NCBI RefSeq assembly: GCF_003287355.1
Contig: NZ_QMIM01000019.1
Span: 27,531 to 91,530 of the forward strand
Reading direction: 5' to 3'
DNA: 64,000 nt
Origin: Halorubrum sp. 48-1-W
GTDB lineage: Archaea; Halobacteriota; Halobacteria; Halobacteriales; Haloferacaceae
Both the position numbers and the translations under genes were made by a program. Each line of letters opens with the position of its first letter. The first letter of the stretch is position 1. Shown one piece after another: positions 37,073 to 45,178 of this stretch. Under the pieces are notes generated by a model. The model made no database searches and was not told the DNA's origin. It was given only the letters and a program-made list of their open reading frames with translations.

Positions 37073-37209
37073 GATGTGAGGTGGTATTGTGGATCATGTT
37101 CGGTACACGTTCCCTTGGGTCTACACACTCAAGACGGCTTTCCGAATTCCGTCCCAAATTCGACCCGGATCGGGCGGGGCGGTGCGTGAACGGCAACAGA
37201 CCCGTTCGA

Positions 37210-38325
37210 TCAGAAGTCGCGAAGCGCCTCGAGGACCTCGTGTGCGGAGCCGTCGTCGACGGCCGCGCGGGCCGCCTCGAGTCCGTCCTCGATCGAGTCG
37301 GCGTCCTCGCGGGCGTAGATCCGCAGCGCCGCGTTGACCGCGACTGCGTCGGCGAACGGCCCGTCGCGCTCCCCCGCGAGCACCTCCTCCGTGATCCGCG
37401 CGGACTCGACGGCGACGTCGTCGACGGCGAGGTCGTCCTCCTCGAGGTCCATCCCGTACTCGGCGGTCTCGATCTCGAAGTCGTCGAAGGACGCGCTCTC
37501 GCTCCCGGCACCGTCGGCCCCGGCACCCTCCTCGGTCCCGTCCTCAGCCGCGGTCCACTCGGCGACCTTGGTGTAGCCGGGACGCACGTCGTCGTACCCC
37601 TCCATGCCCTGGAACATCAGGACGCGGTCGAGGTCGTGGAACTCGCTTTCGACGAACGTGTCGACCACCTTCTTCGCGAACGCGAGGTGGTAGAAGGAGC
37701 CGAGGTGGACGGAGGCCCCCGCGGGGTTCGCGAGCGTCTCGATCGTGTTGACGAACGACCGGACGCCCATCATGTCGCGGCGGTCGAACAGGTCGTCGAT
37801 CGCCGGGTTGAACGCGGGCTGGTAGTAGAAGCCGAAGCCGGTCTCGTCGACCATGTCGGCGGAGTCGCCGGGCGTCAACTCGGTGTGGACGCCCAGTTCG
37901 TCGAGGACGTGCTTGTAGGCGTCCTGCTTCTGGGTCGGGACGCGGTCGCCAGAGTGGACGACGACGGGGGTTCCCGCCGCGGCCGCGACCGCACCCGCGG
38001 CGACGCCGAGGATCGCGGTCCGGCCCTTCCCGTCGTAGTTGGCGCCGCAGTCGACGGGGTCGCAGTCGGGCTCGGCGTACTCGACACGCCCGCACATGGT
38101 GTCGACGTACGCGCCCAGCTCCTCGGGCGTGTTGCGCTTCCACCGGTTCGCGAGCCAGAACGCCCCGAGCGTCGTCGGGTCGGGCTCGCCCGCGAGGATG
38201 CGCTCGAACGCCTCCGTCGCCTGGTCGCGCGTCAGGTCGTCCGCGGACTTGTGTCCGGAGCCACAGACCTCGGTCATCAGCCGCTTGAGGGGCCATTCGC
38301 CGAACTCCTGGGTCGCCTGAGCCAT
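37210..38325 (-). CDS. Anthranilate phosphoribosyltransferase-like protein (TrpD2-type)
   Basis: The 371-residue protein has the TrpD/nucleoside phosphorylase II-like start EFGEWPLKRLMTEVCGSGHKSADDLTRDQATEAFERIL and a transferase core with VDCGANYDGKGRTAILGVAAGAVAAAAG and VVVHSGDRVPTQKQDAYKHVLDELGV. The GxGxx and KHGN-type residues of true TrpD are changed (for example HSGDRVPT), as in the TrpD2 branch, some of which bind DNA rather than act in tryptophan synthesis. A 25-residue acidic Gly/Ala insert lies near 300. No trp genes are nearby. GGCTTTTCG about 26 nt upstream supports the ATG used. Confidence 0.78.
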   Translation of the reverse strand: MAQATQEFGEWPLKRLMTEVCGSGHKSADDLTRDQATEAFERILAGEPDPTTLGAFWLANRWKRNTPEELGAYVDTMCGRVEYAEPDCDPVDCGANYDGKGRTAILGVAAGAVAAAAGTPVVVHSGDRVPTQKQDAYKHVLDELGVHTELTPGDSADMVDETGFGFYYQPAFNPAIDDLFDRRDMMGVRSFVNTIETLANPAGASVHLGSFYHLAFAKKVVDTFVESEFHDLDRVLMFQGMEGYDDVRPGYTKVAEWTAAEDGTEEGAGADGAGSESASFDDFEIETAEYGMDLEEDDLAVDDVAVESARITEEVLAGERDGPFADAVAVNAALRIYAREDADSIEDGLEAARAAVDDGSAHEVLEALRDF

Positions 38326-38508
38326 ACACGTCGTTCGGGTTCTCGAACGAAAAGCCTCCCGCTCGACTCCCACGCGGCGGGAACGGCGGGAACCCTCCGG
38401 AACCCCGGTCGGAAGGTCCCCGGAACCGACGGGCACGTGCCGAACGTACGGGCGAGAACGTCGCGGACGAGGACCCCACCGGGACCGGATCGTGGGATAT
38501 GTTCTCAC

Positions 38509-38593
38509 ACAACTACTGTACGTTCGTTTTCTAAATCCTATTATAACCTCTGTTTCTAACGATATAGTGGGAATAACGATCTATAGTAGTTGT
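38509..38593. promoter_or_regulatory. AT-rich island with 9-bp inverted repeats
   Basis: Within the 319-nt gap 38326-38644, the A/T-rich stretch 38497-38620 contrasts with its surroundings. ACAACTACT (38509-38517) and its exact inverse AGTAGTTGT (38585-38593) bound most of it. It could be an operator pair, or the trace of an inserted element. 38326-38496 holds no recognisable gene. Confidence 0.5.
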
Positions 38594-38605
38594 CTAAGTG
38601 CGATA

Positions 38606-38615
38606 GAATTATATG
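38606..38615 (+). promoter_or_regulatory. TATA box of the 51-residue gene
   Basis: GAATTATATG lies 30-39 nt upstream of the ATG at 38645 and decides against the longer open frame starting upstream. Confidence 0.6.
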
Positions 38616-38644
38616 TACGTCCACGAAGTACTGATCCGTATCCG

Positions 38645-38800
38645 ATGACGTCCAAATCCGTCGCGACCGCACTCACGCTGTATCGTGCCCGTACGCTGAC
38701 GCTCGAACAGGCCGCCACCGTCGGCGGTTGCTCCACAGCACAGCTCGAGGAGAGCGCTCGCGCCTTCGCGCCGACCACCGGATCCCACGCTGACGACTGA
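38645..38800 (+). CDS. 51-residue haloarchaeal HTH-like peptide (DUF7317-type)
   Basis: The product reads MTSKSVATALTLYRARTLTL, then EQAATVGGCSTAQLEESARAF and a short acidic tail. The ALTLYRxxTLTLEQAATVGGxS pattern is one I recall from short haloarchaeal proteins (DUF7317-like), in which a single helix-turn-helix similar to a UPF0175-type antitoxin is recognisable. No toxin partner is visible next to it, so a toxin-antitoxin role is not claimed. A well-placed TATA box supports expression. The 24-bp tandem array starts 15 nt after its stop. Confidence 0.7.
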   Translation: MTSKSVATALTLYRARTLTLEQAATVGGCSTAQLEESARAFAPTTGSHADD

Positions 38801-38814
38801 CTCCCTCCCGGACT

Positions 38815-38885
38815 ACGCCGACTCCCCTCCGAAACCACACGCCGACTCCCCTCCGAAACCACACGCCGACTCCCCTCCGAAACCC
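38815..38885. repeat. Three 24-bp tandem repeats after the 51-residue gene
   Basis: ACGCCGACTCCCCTCCGAAA plus CCAC occurs at 38815-38838 and 38839-38862, with a 23-nt third copy to 38885. The array fills nearly all the space before the siroheme decarboxylase gene. Confidence 0.95.
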
Positions 38886-38914
38886 GTACGTACACGCGGC
38901 CCCTGCTACCGGCA

Positions 38915-40033
38915 ATGAGTCTAGACGCCGACTGGCGGGCCGGGATCGACGCGGTCGACGCCGCGCTCGTCGACGAGTACCAGAGCGGTTTCCCCGTCGA
39001 GTCGCGCCCGTTCGAGCGGGTCGCAATGGAGATAGCTGGCGAAACGGGCGTCGACGTCGACGGCGACGAGGTCCTCGAACGCGTCCGCGACCTCCGCGAG
39101 CGCGGCGTGTTCCGGCGGTTCGGCGCGGTGCTCAACCCGCCCGTCATCGGCTCTTCGACGCTCGCCGCCGTCCGGGCTCCCGGCGAGCGGTTCGACGAGG
39201 TCGCCGAGGTGATCAACGGCTACCGGCAGGTGAACCACAACTACCGTCGGGACCACGAGTGGAACCAGTGGTTCGTCGTCACCGCGGGCTCCCGCGAGAA
39301 ACGCGACGCGATCCTCGCGGAGATCGAGGAACGAACCGGCCTTGCGGTGTTGAACCTCCCGATGCTCACCGACTACTACATCGACTTGGAGTTTCCCGTC
39401 GTCAACGGCGACCGGTTCGCGCGGGAGTCGGGCGAGGCGCGAAACGCCTCGAACTCCGCGAGCGGGGAGCGGAGCGATCCGCGAGCGTCCGGGACGGACG
39501 TCTCAGCCACCCGTATCTCGGAGGACGCCCGCGGGAACCTCACCGCGCTCGAGGCCGACCTCCTCATCGCGATCCAGGACGGGTTCCCGCTCTCGGCGAC
39601 GCCGTACGCCGACGTGGCGAGAGAGATCGGCGCCCCGCTCGACGACGTGCTCTCCGCGGTCGAGCGCCTCCTCGCCGACGGCTGTATCAAGCGGATCGGC
39701 TGTGTCGTCAACCACGTCGTCACCGGCTTCACGAACAACTGTATGGTCGTCTGGGACGTGCCCGATGACGAACTCGACGCACGCGGCGAGGCGGTCGGCG
39801 GCCTCCCGTACGTCACGCTGTGTTACCACCGGCCGCGTCGCCCGGAACTGGACTGGGGATACAACCTGTTCACGATGATCCACGGCCGGGAGGCCGAGGC
39901 CGTCGACGCGAAGATCGACGAACTCGCCGTGGACCACCTCCCGTTCGATCACGAGCGGCTCTACTCGACGGAGACGCTGAAACAGACCGGTGCGCGGTAC
40001 GAGGAGCTCGTCGCAGACGAGCGGGGAGACTGA
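38915..40033 (+). CDS. Siroheme decarboxylase, AhbA-AhbB fusion (Lrp/AsnC-like)
   Basis: The 372-residue protein is two tandem Lrp/AsnC-type halves. Half one (about 1-165) has a winged helix and GVFRRFGAVLNPPVIG, HNYRRDHEWNQWFVVTA and LPMLTDYYIDLEF. Half two (about 205-365) has LLIAIQDGFPLSATPYADVARE, CIKRIGCVVNHVVTGFTNNCMVVWDVP and YHRPRRPELDWGYNLFTMIHG. These RRFGAVLNH-like and W-N/Y-N-F segments are hallmarks of the AhbA/AhbB enzymes that convert siroheme to didecarboxysiroheme in the archaeal heme pathway. A Ser/Arg linker joins the halves. It complements hemC-cobA-hemD at the window start. A plain transcription regulator is less likely. Confidence 0.88.
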   Translation: MSLDADWRAGIDAVDAALVDEYQSGFPVESRPFERVAMEIAGETGVDVDGDEVLERVRDLRERGVFRRFGAVLNPPVIGSSTLAAVRAPGERFDEVAEVINGYRQVNHNYRRDHEWNQWFVVTAGSREKRDAILAEIEERTGLAVLNLPMLTDYYIDLEFPVVNGDRFARESGEARNASNSASGERSDPRASGTDVSATRISEDARGNLTALEADLLIAIQDGFPLSATPYADVAREIGAPLDDVLSAVERLLADGCIKRIGCVVNHVVTGFTNNCMVVWDVPDDELDARGEAVGGLPYVTLCYHRPRRPELDWGYNLFTMIHGREAEAVDAKIDELAVDHLPFDHERLYSTETLKQTGARYEELVADERGD

Positions 40034-40056
40034 GGCTCGGCCCCACCCGCCTCGCC

Positions 40057-40150
40057 CGCGAGACCCCCGCGATCCGACCCGCGATCCGACCCACGAGACC
40101 CCCCGCGATCCGACCCGCGAGACCCCCCGCGATCCGACCCGCGAGACCCC
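40057..40150. repeat. 24-bp tandem repeats after the siroheme decarboxylase gene
   Basis: Units of CGAGACCCCCCGCGATCCGA-type sequence occur at 40057-40080, 40093-40116 and 40117-40140, with partial copies at 40081-40092 and 40141-40150. The array starts 24 nt after the stop codon. A TATA-like ACAGTATATG follows at 40151 without a recognisable gene. Confidence 0.92.
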
Positions 40151-40284
40151 ACAGTATATGTTCGAAGCCGCGGCCACCGGCCCCATGGTCTGACGAGGGC
40201 CCGGAACGGGGGGCGGGTGTGCGGCGGTCGTTCCGGGGAAACGCGCGCCGCCTGTTCGCCATCACCACCGGGTACGGTAGCGGT

Positions 40285-42072
40285 TCACAACCGTTCGCGG
40301 AGCCGCTCGGCCGTCGTGTCGCCCACGCCGTCGACGTCGGTGAGGTCCTCCAGGGAGGCCGCACGGACGTTCTCGACCGACCCGAACCGCCGCAGGAGCC
40401 CCCTCCGTGTCTTCGGGCCGACGCCGGGGACGTCGTCGAGCACCGTCTTCACCTCGTCGCGGACGGCTTGGTGGTACTGGACCGCGAAGCGATGCGCCTC
40501 GTCGCGGACCCGCTGGAGCAGGTGGAGCTCCGGCGCGTCGTCGGGCCACCGCAACGGCCCGTCCGGCGTCACCACCAGCTCCTCCGCCTTCGCGAGGGCG
40601 ATCACCGGCACCGTCCAGCCGACCTCGGCGAGCGCGTCCCGGGCCGCGCCGAGCTGTCCCTCGCCGCCGTCGATCAGGAGCAGGTCCGGATCCGGGCGGT
40701 CGTCACGGTCCTCGACGGCACGGGCCGCACGCCAGCGAACGAGCTCCCGCATGTTGGCGTAGTCGTCGTTGCGGTCGGTGAGCTTCTTCCGGCGATACCC
40801 GCTCGTCCGCGCGCTCCCGTCGACGAAACAGACGTTCGAGCCGACGACGGCGGTCCCGGACGCGTGGCTCACGTCGAACCCCTCGATCCGCGCCGGGCGG
40901 TCGATCCCGAGCCGGTCGGCAAGCGCGCCGACGGGATCGTCGTGACCGCCGCGTTTCCGGGCGTTCTTCAGCGCGAGCTCGACGAGCTTCGCCTCCCGTC
41001 CGGCCCCCGGGACCCGGACCGCGACGCCCTCGCGTTCGAGCCACTCCACCACGTCGGGATCGGCGGGCCGCTCCGCGAGGAGCACCGCGTCGGGGAACTC
41101 CCGCTCGGCGTAGTACTGGGCGAGGAACGCCGAGAGCACGGCCGCCGGGGTGTGCGCGTCGTCGTCGACCGCCCCGGTATCGTCGACCGACCGCTCGCTG
41201 TCGCCGGCCGTCACCGTCGGGGTATCGAGCCGGTGGCGGCTCCGGTCGACGAGCTGGCCGCGCTCGCTGTGGAGCCGCGCGACTCGAGCGGTCTCCCCCT
41301 CGACGACGGCCGCGAGCACGTCGACGGTGCGGTCGTCGGTCCGGTCGCTCACCGCCTCGCCGCCCTCGCCGTGGAACGCCTCGACGGCTTCGAGCCGGTC
41401 ACGGAGGTTGGCCGCGCGCTCGAACTCGGCACTCTCGGCGGCTGACGCCATTCGACGCCGGAGCGGATCGGCGAGCGCGCCGGTCTCCCCTTCGAAGAAC
41501 CGACGGGCGGCGGCGACGTCCTCGGCGTAGCTCGCGGGGTCGATCTCGCCGGTACAGGGGGCCGAACAGATCCCCATCTCGTAGTCGAGACACGGTCGGT
41601 CACGGTTTGCGTACTTGTGATCCGAACAGCCGCGGAGCCGGTACTCGTCGCGGATCGCCTTCACGACCGTCTCGACGCGGCCCACGTTCGTGAACGGCCC
41701 GTAGGCGACCGCGCCCTCCTCCGGGTCGCGCGTCACTTCGATCCGGGGGACGTCGTGGTCGGAGAACGCGACCAGCGGGTAGGACTTGTCGTCCTTCAAT
41801 CGGACGTTGTACCGCGGGCGGAGCCGTTTTATCAGGTTGGCCTCGAGCAGTAGCGCCTGTGTCTCGGTGTCGGTGACGGCGAACTCGATCCGGTCCGCCC
41901 GCGCGACCATACCACGGATCCGCTCCGATCGCGGGTCGGCGTACGACCGGACCCGGTCGCGGAGGTCGACGGCCTTGCCGACGTACAACGTCGTCTCCCC
42001 GGACCGGAACTGGTACACGCCGGGCTCCGTCGGCAGATCGGCAGAACGGGCTCTCACGGCGTCGGAGTCCAT
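40285..42072 (-). CDS. uvrC: Excinuclease ABC subunit C
   Basis: The 595-residue endonuclease makes both incisions in UvrABC nucleotide excision repair. The GIY-YIG domain is at the N-terminus ([27 protein letters not shown], residues 18-44). Next come a cysteine cluster ([25 protein letters not shown], about 148-172), a UVR motif ([21 protein letters not shown], about 212), the RNase-H-like nuclease domain ([17 protein letters not shown] and [10 protein letters not shown]) and two C-terminal helix-hairpin-helix motifs ([31 protein letters not shown]). All parts are intact. GTGTTCAAGC about 28 nt upstream is a probable promoter. uvrA and uvrB are not in the window. Confidence 0.98.
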   Translation of the reverse strand: MDSDAVRARSADLPTEPGVYQFRSGETTLYVGKAVDLRDRVRSYADPRSERIRGMVARADRIEFAVTDTETQALLLEANLIKRLRPRYNVRLKDDKSYPLVAFSDHDVPRIEVTRDPEEGAVAYGPFTNVGRVETVVKAIRDEYRLRGCSDHKYANRDRPCLDYEMGICSAPCTGEIDPASYAEDVAAARRFFEGETGALADPLRRRMASAAESAEFERAANLRDRLEAVEAFHGEGGEAVSDRTDDRTVDVLAAVVEGETARVARLHSERGQLVDRSRHRLDTPTVTAGDSERSVDDTGAVDDDAHTPAAVLSAFLAQYYAEREFPDAVLLAERPADPDVVEWLEREGVAVRVPGAGREAKLVELALKNARKRGGHDDPVGALADRLGIDRPARIEGFDVSHASGTAVVGSNVCFVDGSARTSGYRRKKLTDRNDDYANMRELVRWRAARAVEDRDDRPDPDLLLIDGGEGQLGAARDALAEVGWTVPVIALAKAEELVVTPDGPLRWPDDAPELHLLQRVRDEAHRFAVQYHQAVRDEVKTVLDDVPGVGPKTRRGLLRRFGSVENVRAASLEDLTDVDGVGDTTAERLRERL

Positions 42073-42207
42073 CGATCACACGTAGTCGACGGACGCGCTT
42101 GAACACTACGGGCGGGAGTTGCGCTCGCCCCGTGTTGACATCGCGTCCGGTTCTCCAGGGGGGATCTCCCTCGTCGTCGAACCTGCTATCGAACCGCCTC
42201 CGCCGAA

Positions 42208-42216
42208 CGTTTAACC
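42208..42216 (+). promoter_or_regulatory. Promoter box of the cytochrome P450 gene
   Basis: CGTTTAACC lies 23-31 nt upstream of the ATG at 42239. Confidence 0.6.
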
Positions 42217-42238
42217 CCACTCAACCCCCAGATCTGGC

Positions 42239-43633
42239 ATGTCCGTCACGCCGCCCGGACCGATCGGAGACCCCCTCTTCGGCAACGGTCGCCAGTTCGC
42301 CGACGACCCCTTCACGTTCATGCGCGCCTGTGCCGACAGCTACGGCGACGTCGTGCGGTTCGATCTCGGGCCGCGCGAGACGTACCTGCTTACGAACCCC
42401 GACGACATCGAGCGGGTGCTCGTCGCGGAGGCGGAGCGGTACCGCAAGCCGCGGTTCGGCGACGACGCCATGGGGAGGTTGCTCGGCGAGGGGCTGTTGT
42501 TGAGCGAGGGGGAGACGTGGCGTCGCCAGCGGACGCTCGCGAACCCCTCGTTTCACAGCCGGCGGATCGGCGCGCTCGCGGGGACGATGGTCGAACACAC
42601 GGAGTCACAGCTCGCGGAGTGGGAGCCCGACGAGGTCGTCGACGTCCAACTCGAGATCGCACGGCTCACGGTGCGGATCATCGTCTCGGCGATGTTCGGT
42701 GCGAACGTCACGGAGGAGGAGGTCCGGACCGTCCAGGAGAAGCTGGAGCCGCTCGGCGCACGGTTCGAGCCGGACCCGCGCCGCTTCCTGATCCCGAACT
42801 GGGTGCCGACCCGCGAGAACCGCGAGTTCGCTGCCGCCGTCGACACCCTGGAGTCGGTGATCGACGGGATCGTCGATCGACGGCGGGGCACCGAACGTGA
42901 CCCCACGGTTGATCCGGCCGGTTCCGAGGGCGTCGCCGTGGGCGGTCCGCCGGGCGACGCCGACGTCGACGTGCCGATGGACCTGCTTTCCGTCCTGCTC
43001 CGTGCTCGCGACCGCGGCGAGCAGACCGACGAGAACCTGCGCGACGAGATGGTGACGATGCTTCTGGCCGGCCACGACACCACCGCGCTCGCGTTGACCT
43101 ACACGTTCTACCTGCTCTCGAAACACCCGACTGCCCGCGAACGCGTGGAACGGGAGGCTGAGGCCGCGACCGCGGACGGGCCGCCGGACGCCGCGGACGC
43201 GCGGGACATGACGTACACGGACCGGGTGCTCTCGGAGTCGATGCGGCTGTATCCGCCCGTCTACACGCTGTTCCGCGAACCGAAACTCGACGTGAAGATC
43301 GACGGCTACCGGATCCCGGAGGGGTCCGCGCTCATGTGTTCACAGTGGGTCGTCCACCGCTCGTCGCGGTGGTACGACGACCCGGACTCCTTCGATCCTG
43401 ACCGATGGAAACCCGAACGCCGGAGCCGGCGGCCGCGGTTCGCCTACTTCCCGTTCGGCGGCGGGCCGCGCCACTGCATCGGGAAGGCGTTCTCGCTTCT
43501 GGAAGCGAAGCTCATCCTCGCGTGCGTCTGTTCGCGCTACGAACTGGAGTACGAGGGACCCGACCTCTCCCTGCGCGGATCGCTGACGATGCATCCCGAC
43601 CACCCGGTGCCGATGCGGATCCGCGAGAAGTGA
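42239..43633 (+). CDS. Cytochrome P450
   Basis: The 464-residue heme monooxygenase has all core motifs: I-helix AGHDTT (about residue 277), K-helix ESMR, the PERF-like DPDRWKPE and the heme loop FPFGGGPRHCIG with proximal Cys413. HRxWYDDPDSFDPDRW also fits. There is no membrane anchor, so it should be soluble. The CYP family and the substrate cannot be read from the sequence; haloarchaeal P450s of this kind resemble CYP174-type or bacterial long-chain/carotenoid enzymes. A short acidic insert precedes DLLSVLLRARD. It is divergent from uvrC and convergent with kynureninase. Confidence 0.95.
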   Translation: MSVTPPGPIGDPLFGNGRQFADDPFTFMRACADSYGDVVRFDLGPRETYLLTNPDDIERVLVAEAERYRKPRFGDDAMGRLLGEGLLLSEGETWRRQRTLANPSFHSRRIGALAGTMVEHTESQLAEWEPDEVVDVQLEIARLTVRIIVSAMFGANVTEEEVRTVQEKLEPLGARFEPDPRRFLIPNWVPTRENREFAAAVDTLESVIDGIVDRRRGTERDPTVDPAGSEGVAVGGPPGDADVDVPMDLLSVLLRARDRGEQTDENLRDEMVTMLLAGHDTTALALTYTFYLLSKHPTARERVEREAEAATADGPPDAADARDMTYTDRVLSESMRLYPPVYTLFREPKLDVKIDGYRIPEGSALMCSQWVVHRSSRWYDDPDSFDPDRWKPERRSRRPRFAYFPFGGGPRHCIGKAFSLLEAKLILACVCSRYELEYEGPDLSLRGSLTMHPDHPVPMRIREK

Positions 43634-43684
43634 GGCCGTTCTACCCTCCGAGTCGTCCTCTCACGGCCCGATCCGCCGCCCCCG

Positions 43685-45091
43685 CTACGTCACGCCCCCT
43701 TCGCTGGCTGCATACTCCTCGTGTGTGCCGGCGTCGAGGATCGTCTCGATCCGGTCGACGACCGCGAGGACGTCCGCGAAGGCGGTGTACGGCGCAGCCG
43801 GACACACCCGAACCACGTTCGGCGGCCGGAAGTCGACGACGACCCCGCGGTCCGTCAGCGCCTCGCTCAAGCGCCGGGCGTCCGGATGCTCCAGGGCGAC
43901 GTGACCGCCCCGGGCGTCGCGGTCGCGGGGCGTCCCGATCGACACCTCGGGGAGGCGGTCGTCGACCAGAGCGATCAGGAAGTCGGTGAGCGCGAGCGAC
44001 TTCGCACGGATCCGCTCGATCCCCGCCTCACGTAGCGTCTCGACGGCGCCCTCCAGAGGAGCCGCTGCGAGCAACGGCGGGGTGCCGATCTGCCACGCGC
44101 CCGCGGAGTCTGCGGGCGTGTACGTCATGTTCATCTCGAACTGCGTCGCCTTCTCGTGGCCCCACCAGCCGGCGAGCGCGGGCGTAAGCCCGTGGTGGCG
44201 CTCGGCGACGAACAGCGCGCCGATCGAGCCCGGACCGGCGTTGAGGTACTTGTAGGTACACCACACCGCGAAGTCGACGCCGGCGTCGTCGAACGCGTGC
44301 GGCACCGCCCCGACGGAGTGGGCGGCGTCGAACCCCGCGTACGCGCCGGCCTCGTGGGCCGCCTCGGCGATCCGCTCGACGTCGAACAGCTGGCCGGACC
44401 GGTACAGCGCGGTCGGCATGAAGACGATCCCCACGTCGTCGTGTCGTTCGAGTACTGCCTCGACGTCGACGGGGTCGATCGTCCGGCCGTCCCGGCTCTC
44501 GACGACCCGGAGCTTCTCGTCGGGGTCGATCCCCCGGCTGCGAAGCTGTGCGCGGATCGCGTAGTGGTCGGAGGGGAAATCCAGCTCGTTGACCAGCACT
44601 GCGGGAGCGACGTCTGGGTCCCAGTTCCCGTCCGCGGCGGCGCTCCCGGTACGATCCGGTCCGTTCCCGGCGAGTAACTCGTCCAGGAACGTCCCCACGA
44701 GCGTGTGGACGTTCACCGTGATCGAGTTGCCGACGACGACTTCCTCGGACGTCGCCCCGACGAGCGGCGCGAGCGTCGCGCCGATCCGCTCGCCGACCTC
44801 GAACCACGGCGGATCGGCGTCGGTCCACCCGCCGATCAGGAGCTCGCGCCACTCGTCGACGAGGCGGTCGAGGCTCGCGAGCGCGGCGTCGCTCGCGGGG
44901 CCGAGCGAGTTGCCGTCCATATACAGCCCGTCCTCGGGGGTCGAAAAGCGGTCCGCGAAGCCGGAGAGCGGGTCGTCCGCGTCGAGACGGGCAGCGACCA
45001 CTGCCGGGTCCGCTCCGAGCCCGCCGCGGTCGAGCGCCGCCTTCGCGGGGACGTACGGGTCGTCGCCGTTCCCGCCGTGTGGGTCGTCCAT
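43685..45091 (-). CDS. kynU: Kynureninase
   Basis: The 468-residue PLP enzyme cleaves kynurenine or 3-hydroxykynurenine to (hydroxy)anthranilate and alanine. It shows YMDGNSLGP (58-66), NSITVNVHTLVGTFL, GFDAAHSVGAVPH with Asp255 and His258 facing PLP, and WCTYKYLNAGPGSIGALFVAER with PLP-lysine Lys281, then GWWGHEKATQFEMNMTYTPA. These are specific to kynureninases rather than general class V aminotransferases. GGCTTAGTCG about 28 nt upstream supports the start. No other tryptophan-degradation gene is in the window. Confidence 0.95.
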   Translation of the reverse strand: MDDPHGGNGDDPYVPAKAALDRGGLGADPAVVAARLDADDPLSGFADRFSTPEDGLYMDGNSLGPASDAALASLDRLVDEWRELLIGGWTDADPPWFEVGERIGATLAPLVGATSEEVVVGNSITVNVHTLVGTFLDELLAGNGPDRTGSAAADGNWDPDVAPAVLVNELDFPSDHYAIRAQLRSRGIDPDEKLRVVESRDGRTIDPVDVEAVLERHDDVGIVFMPTALYRSGQLFDVERIAEAAHEAGAYAGFDAAHSVGAVPHAFDDAGVDFAVWCTYKYLNAGPGSIGALFVAERHHGLTPALAGWWGHEKATQFEMNMTYTPADSAGAWQIGTPPLLAAAPLEGAVETLREAGIERIRAKSLALTDFLIALVDDRLPEVSIGTPRDRDARGGHVALEHPDARRLSEALTDRGVVVDFRPPNVVRVCPAAPYTAFADVLAVVDRIETILDAGTHEEYAASEGGVT

Positions 45092-45178
45092 ACGGGGAGG
45101 GACGCCGCGGGCGACTAAGCCCTTCCGGGGCCGGGGACCGGTCGGCTCACGACTCGACCTCGCTGGCGGCGTCGTGGG

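Noticed and set aside
38645..38800. Antitoxin of a toxin-antitoxin pair
   Set aside because: The 51-residue HTH-like protein has no toxin-like neighbour on either side.
40160..40192. Short frame MFEAAATGPMV after a TATA-like sequence
   Set aside because: Eleven codons with no ribosome binding site or conserved feature; too weak to call.
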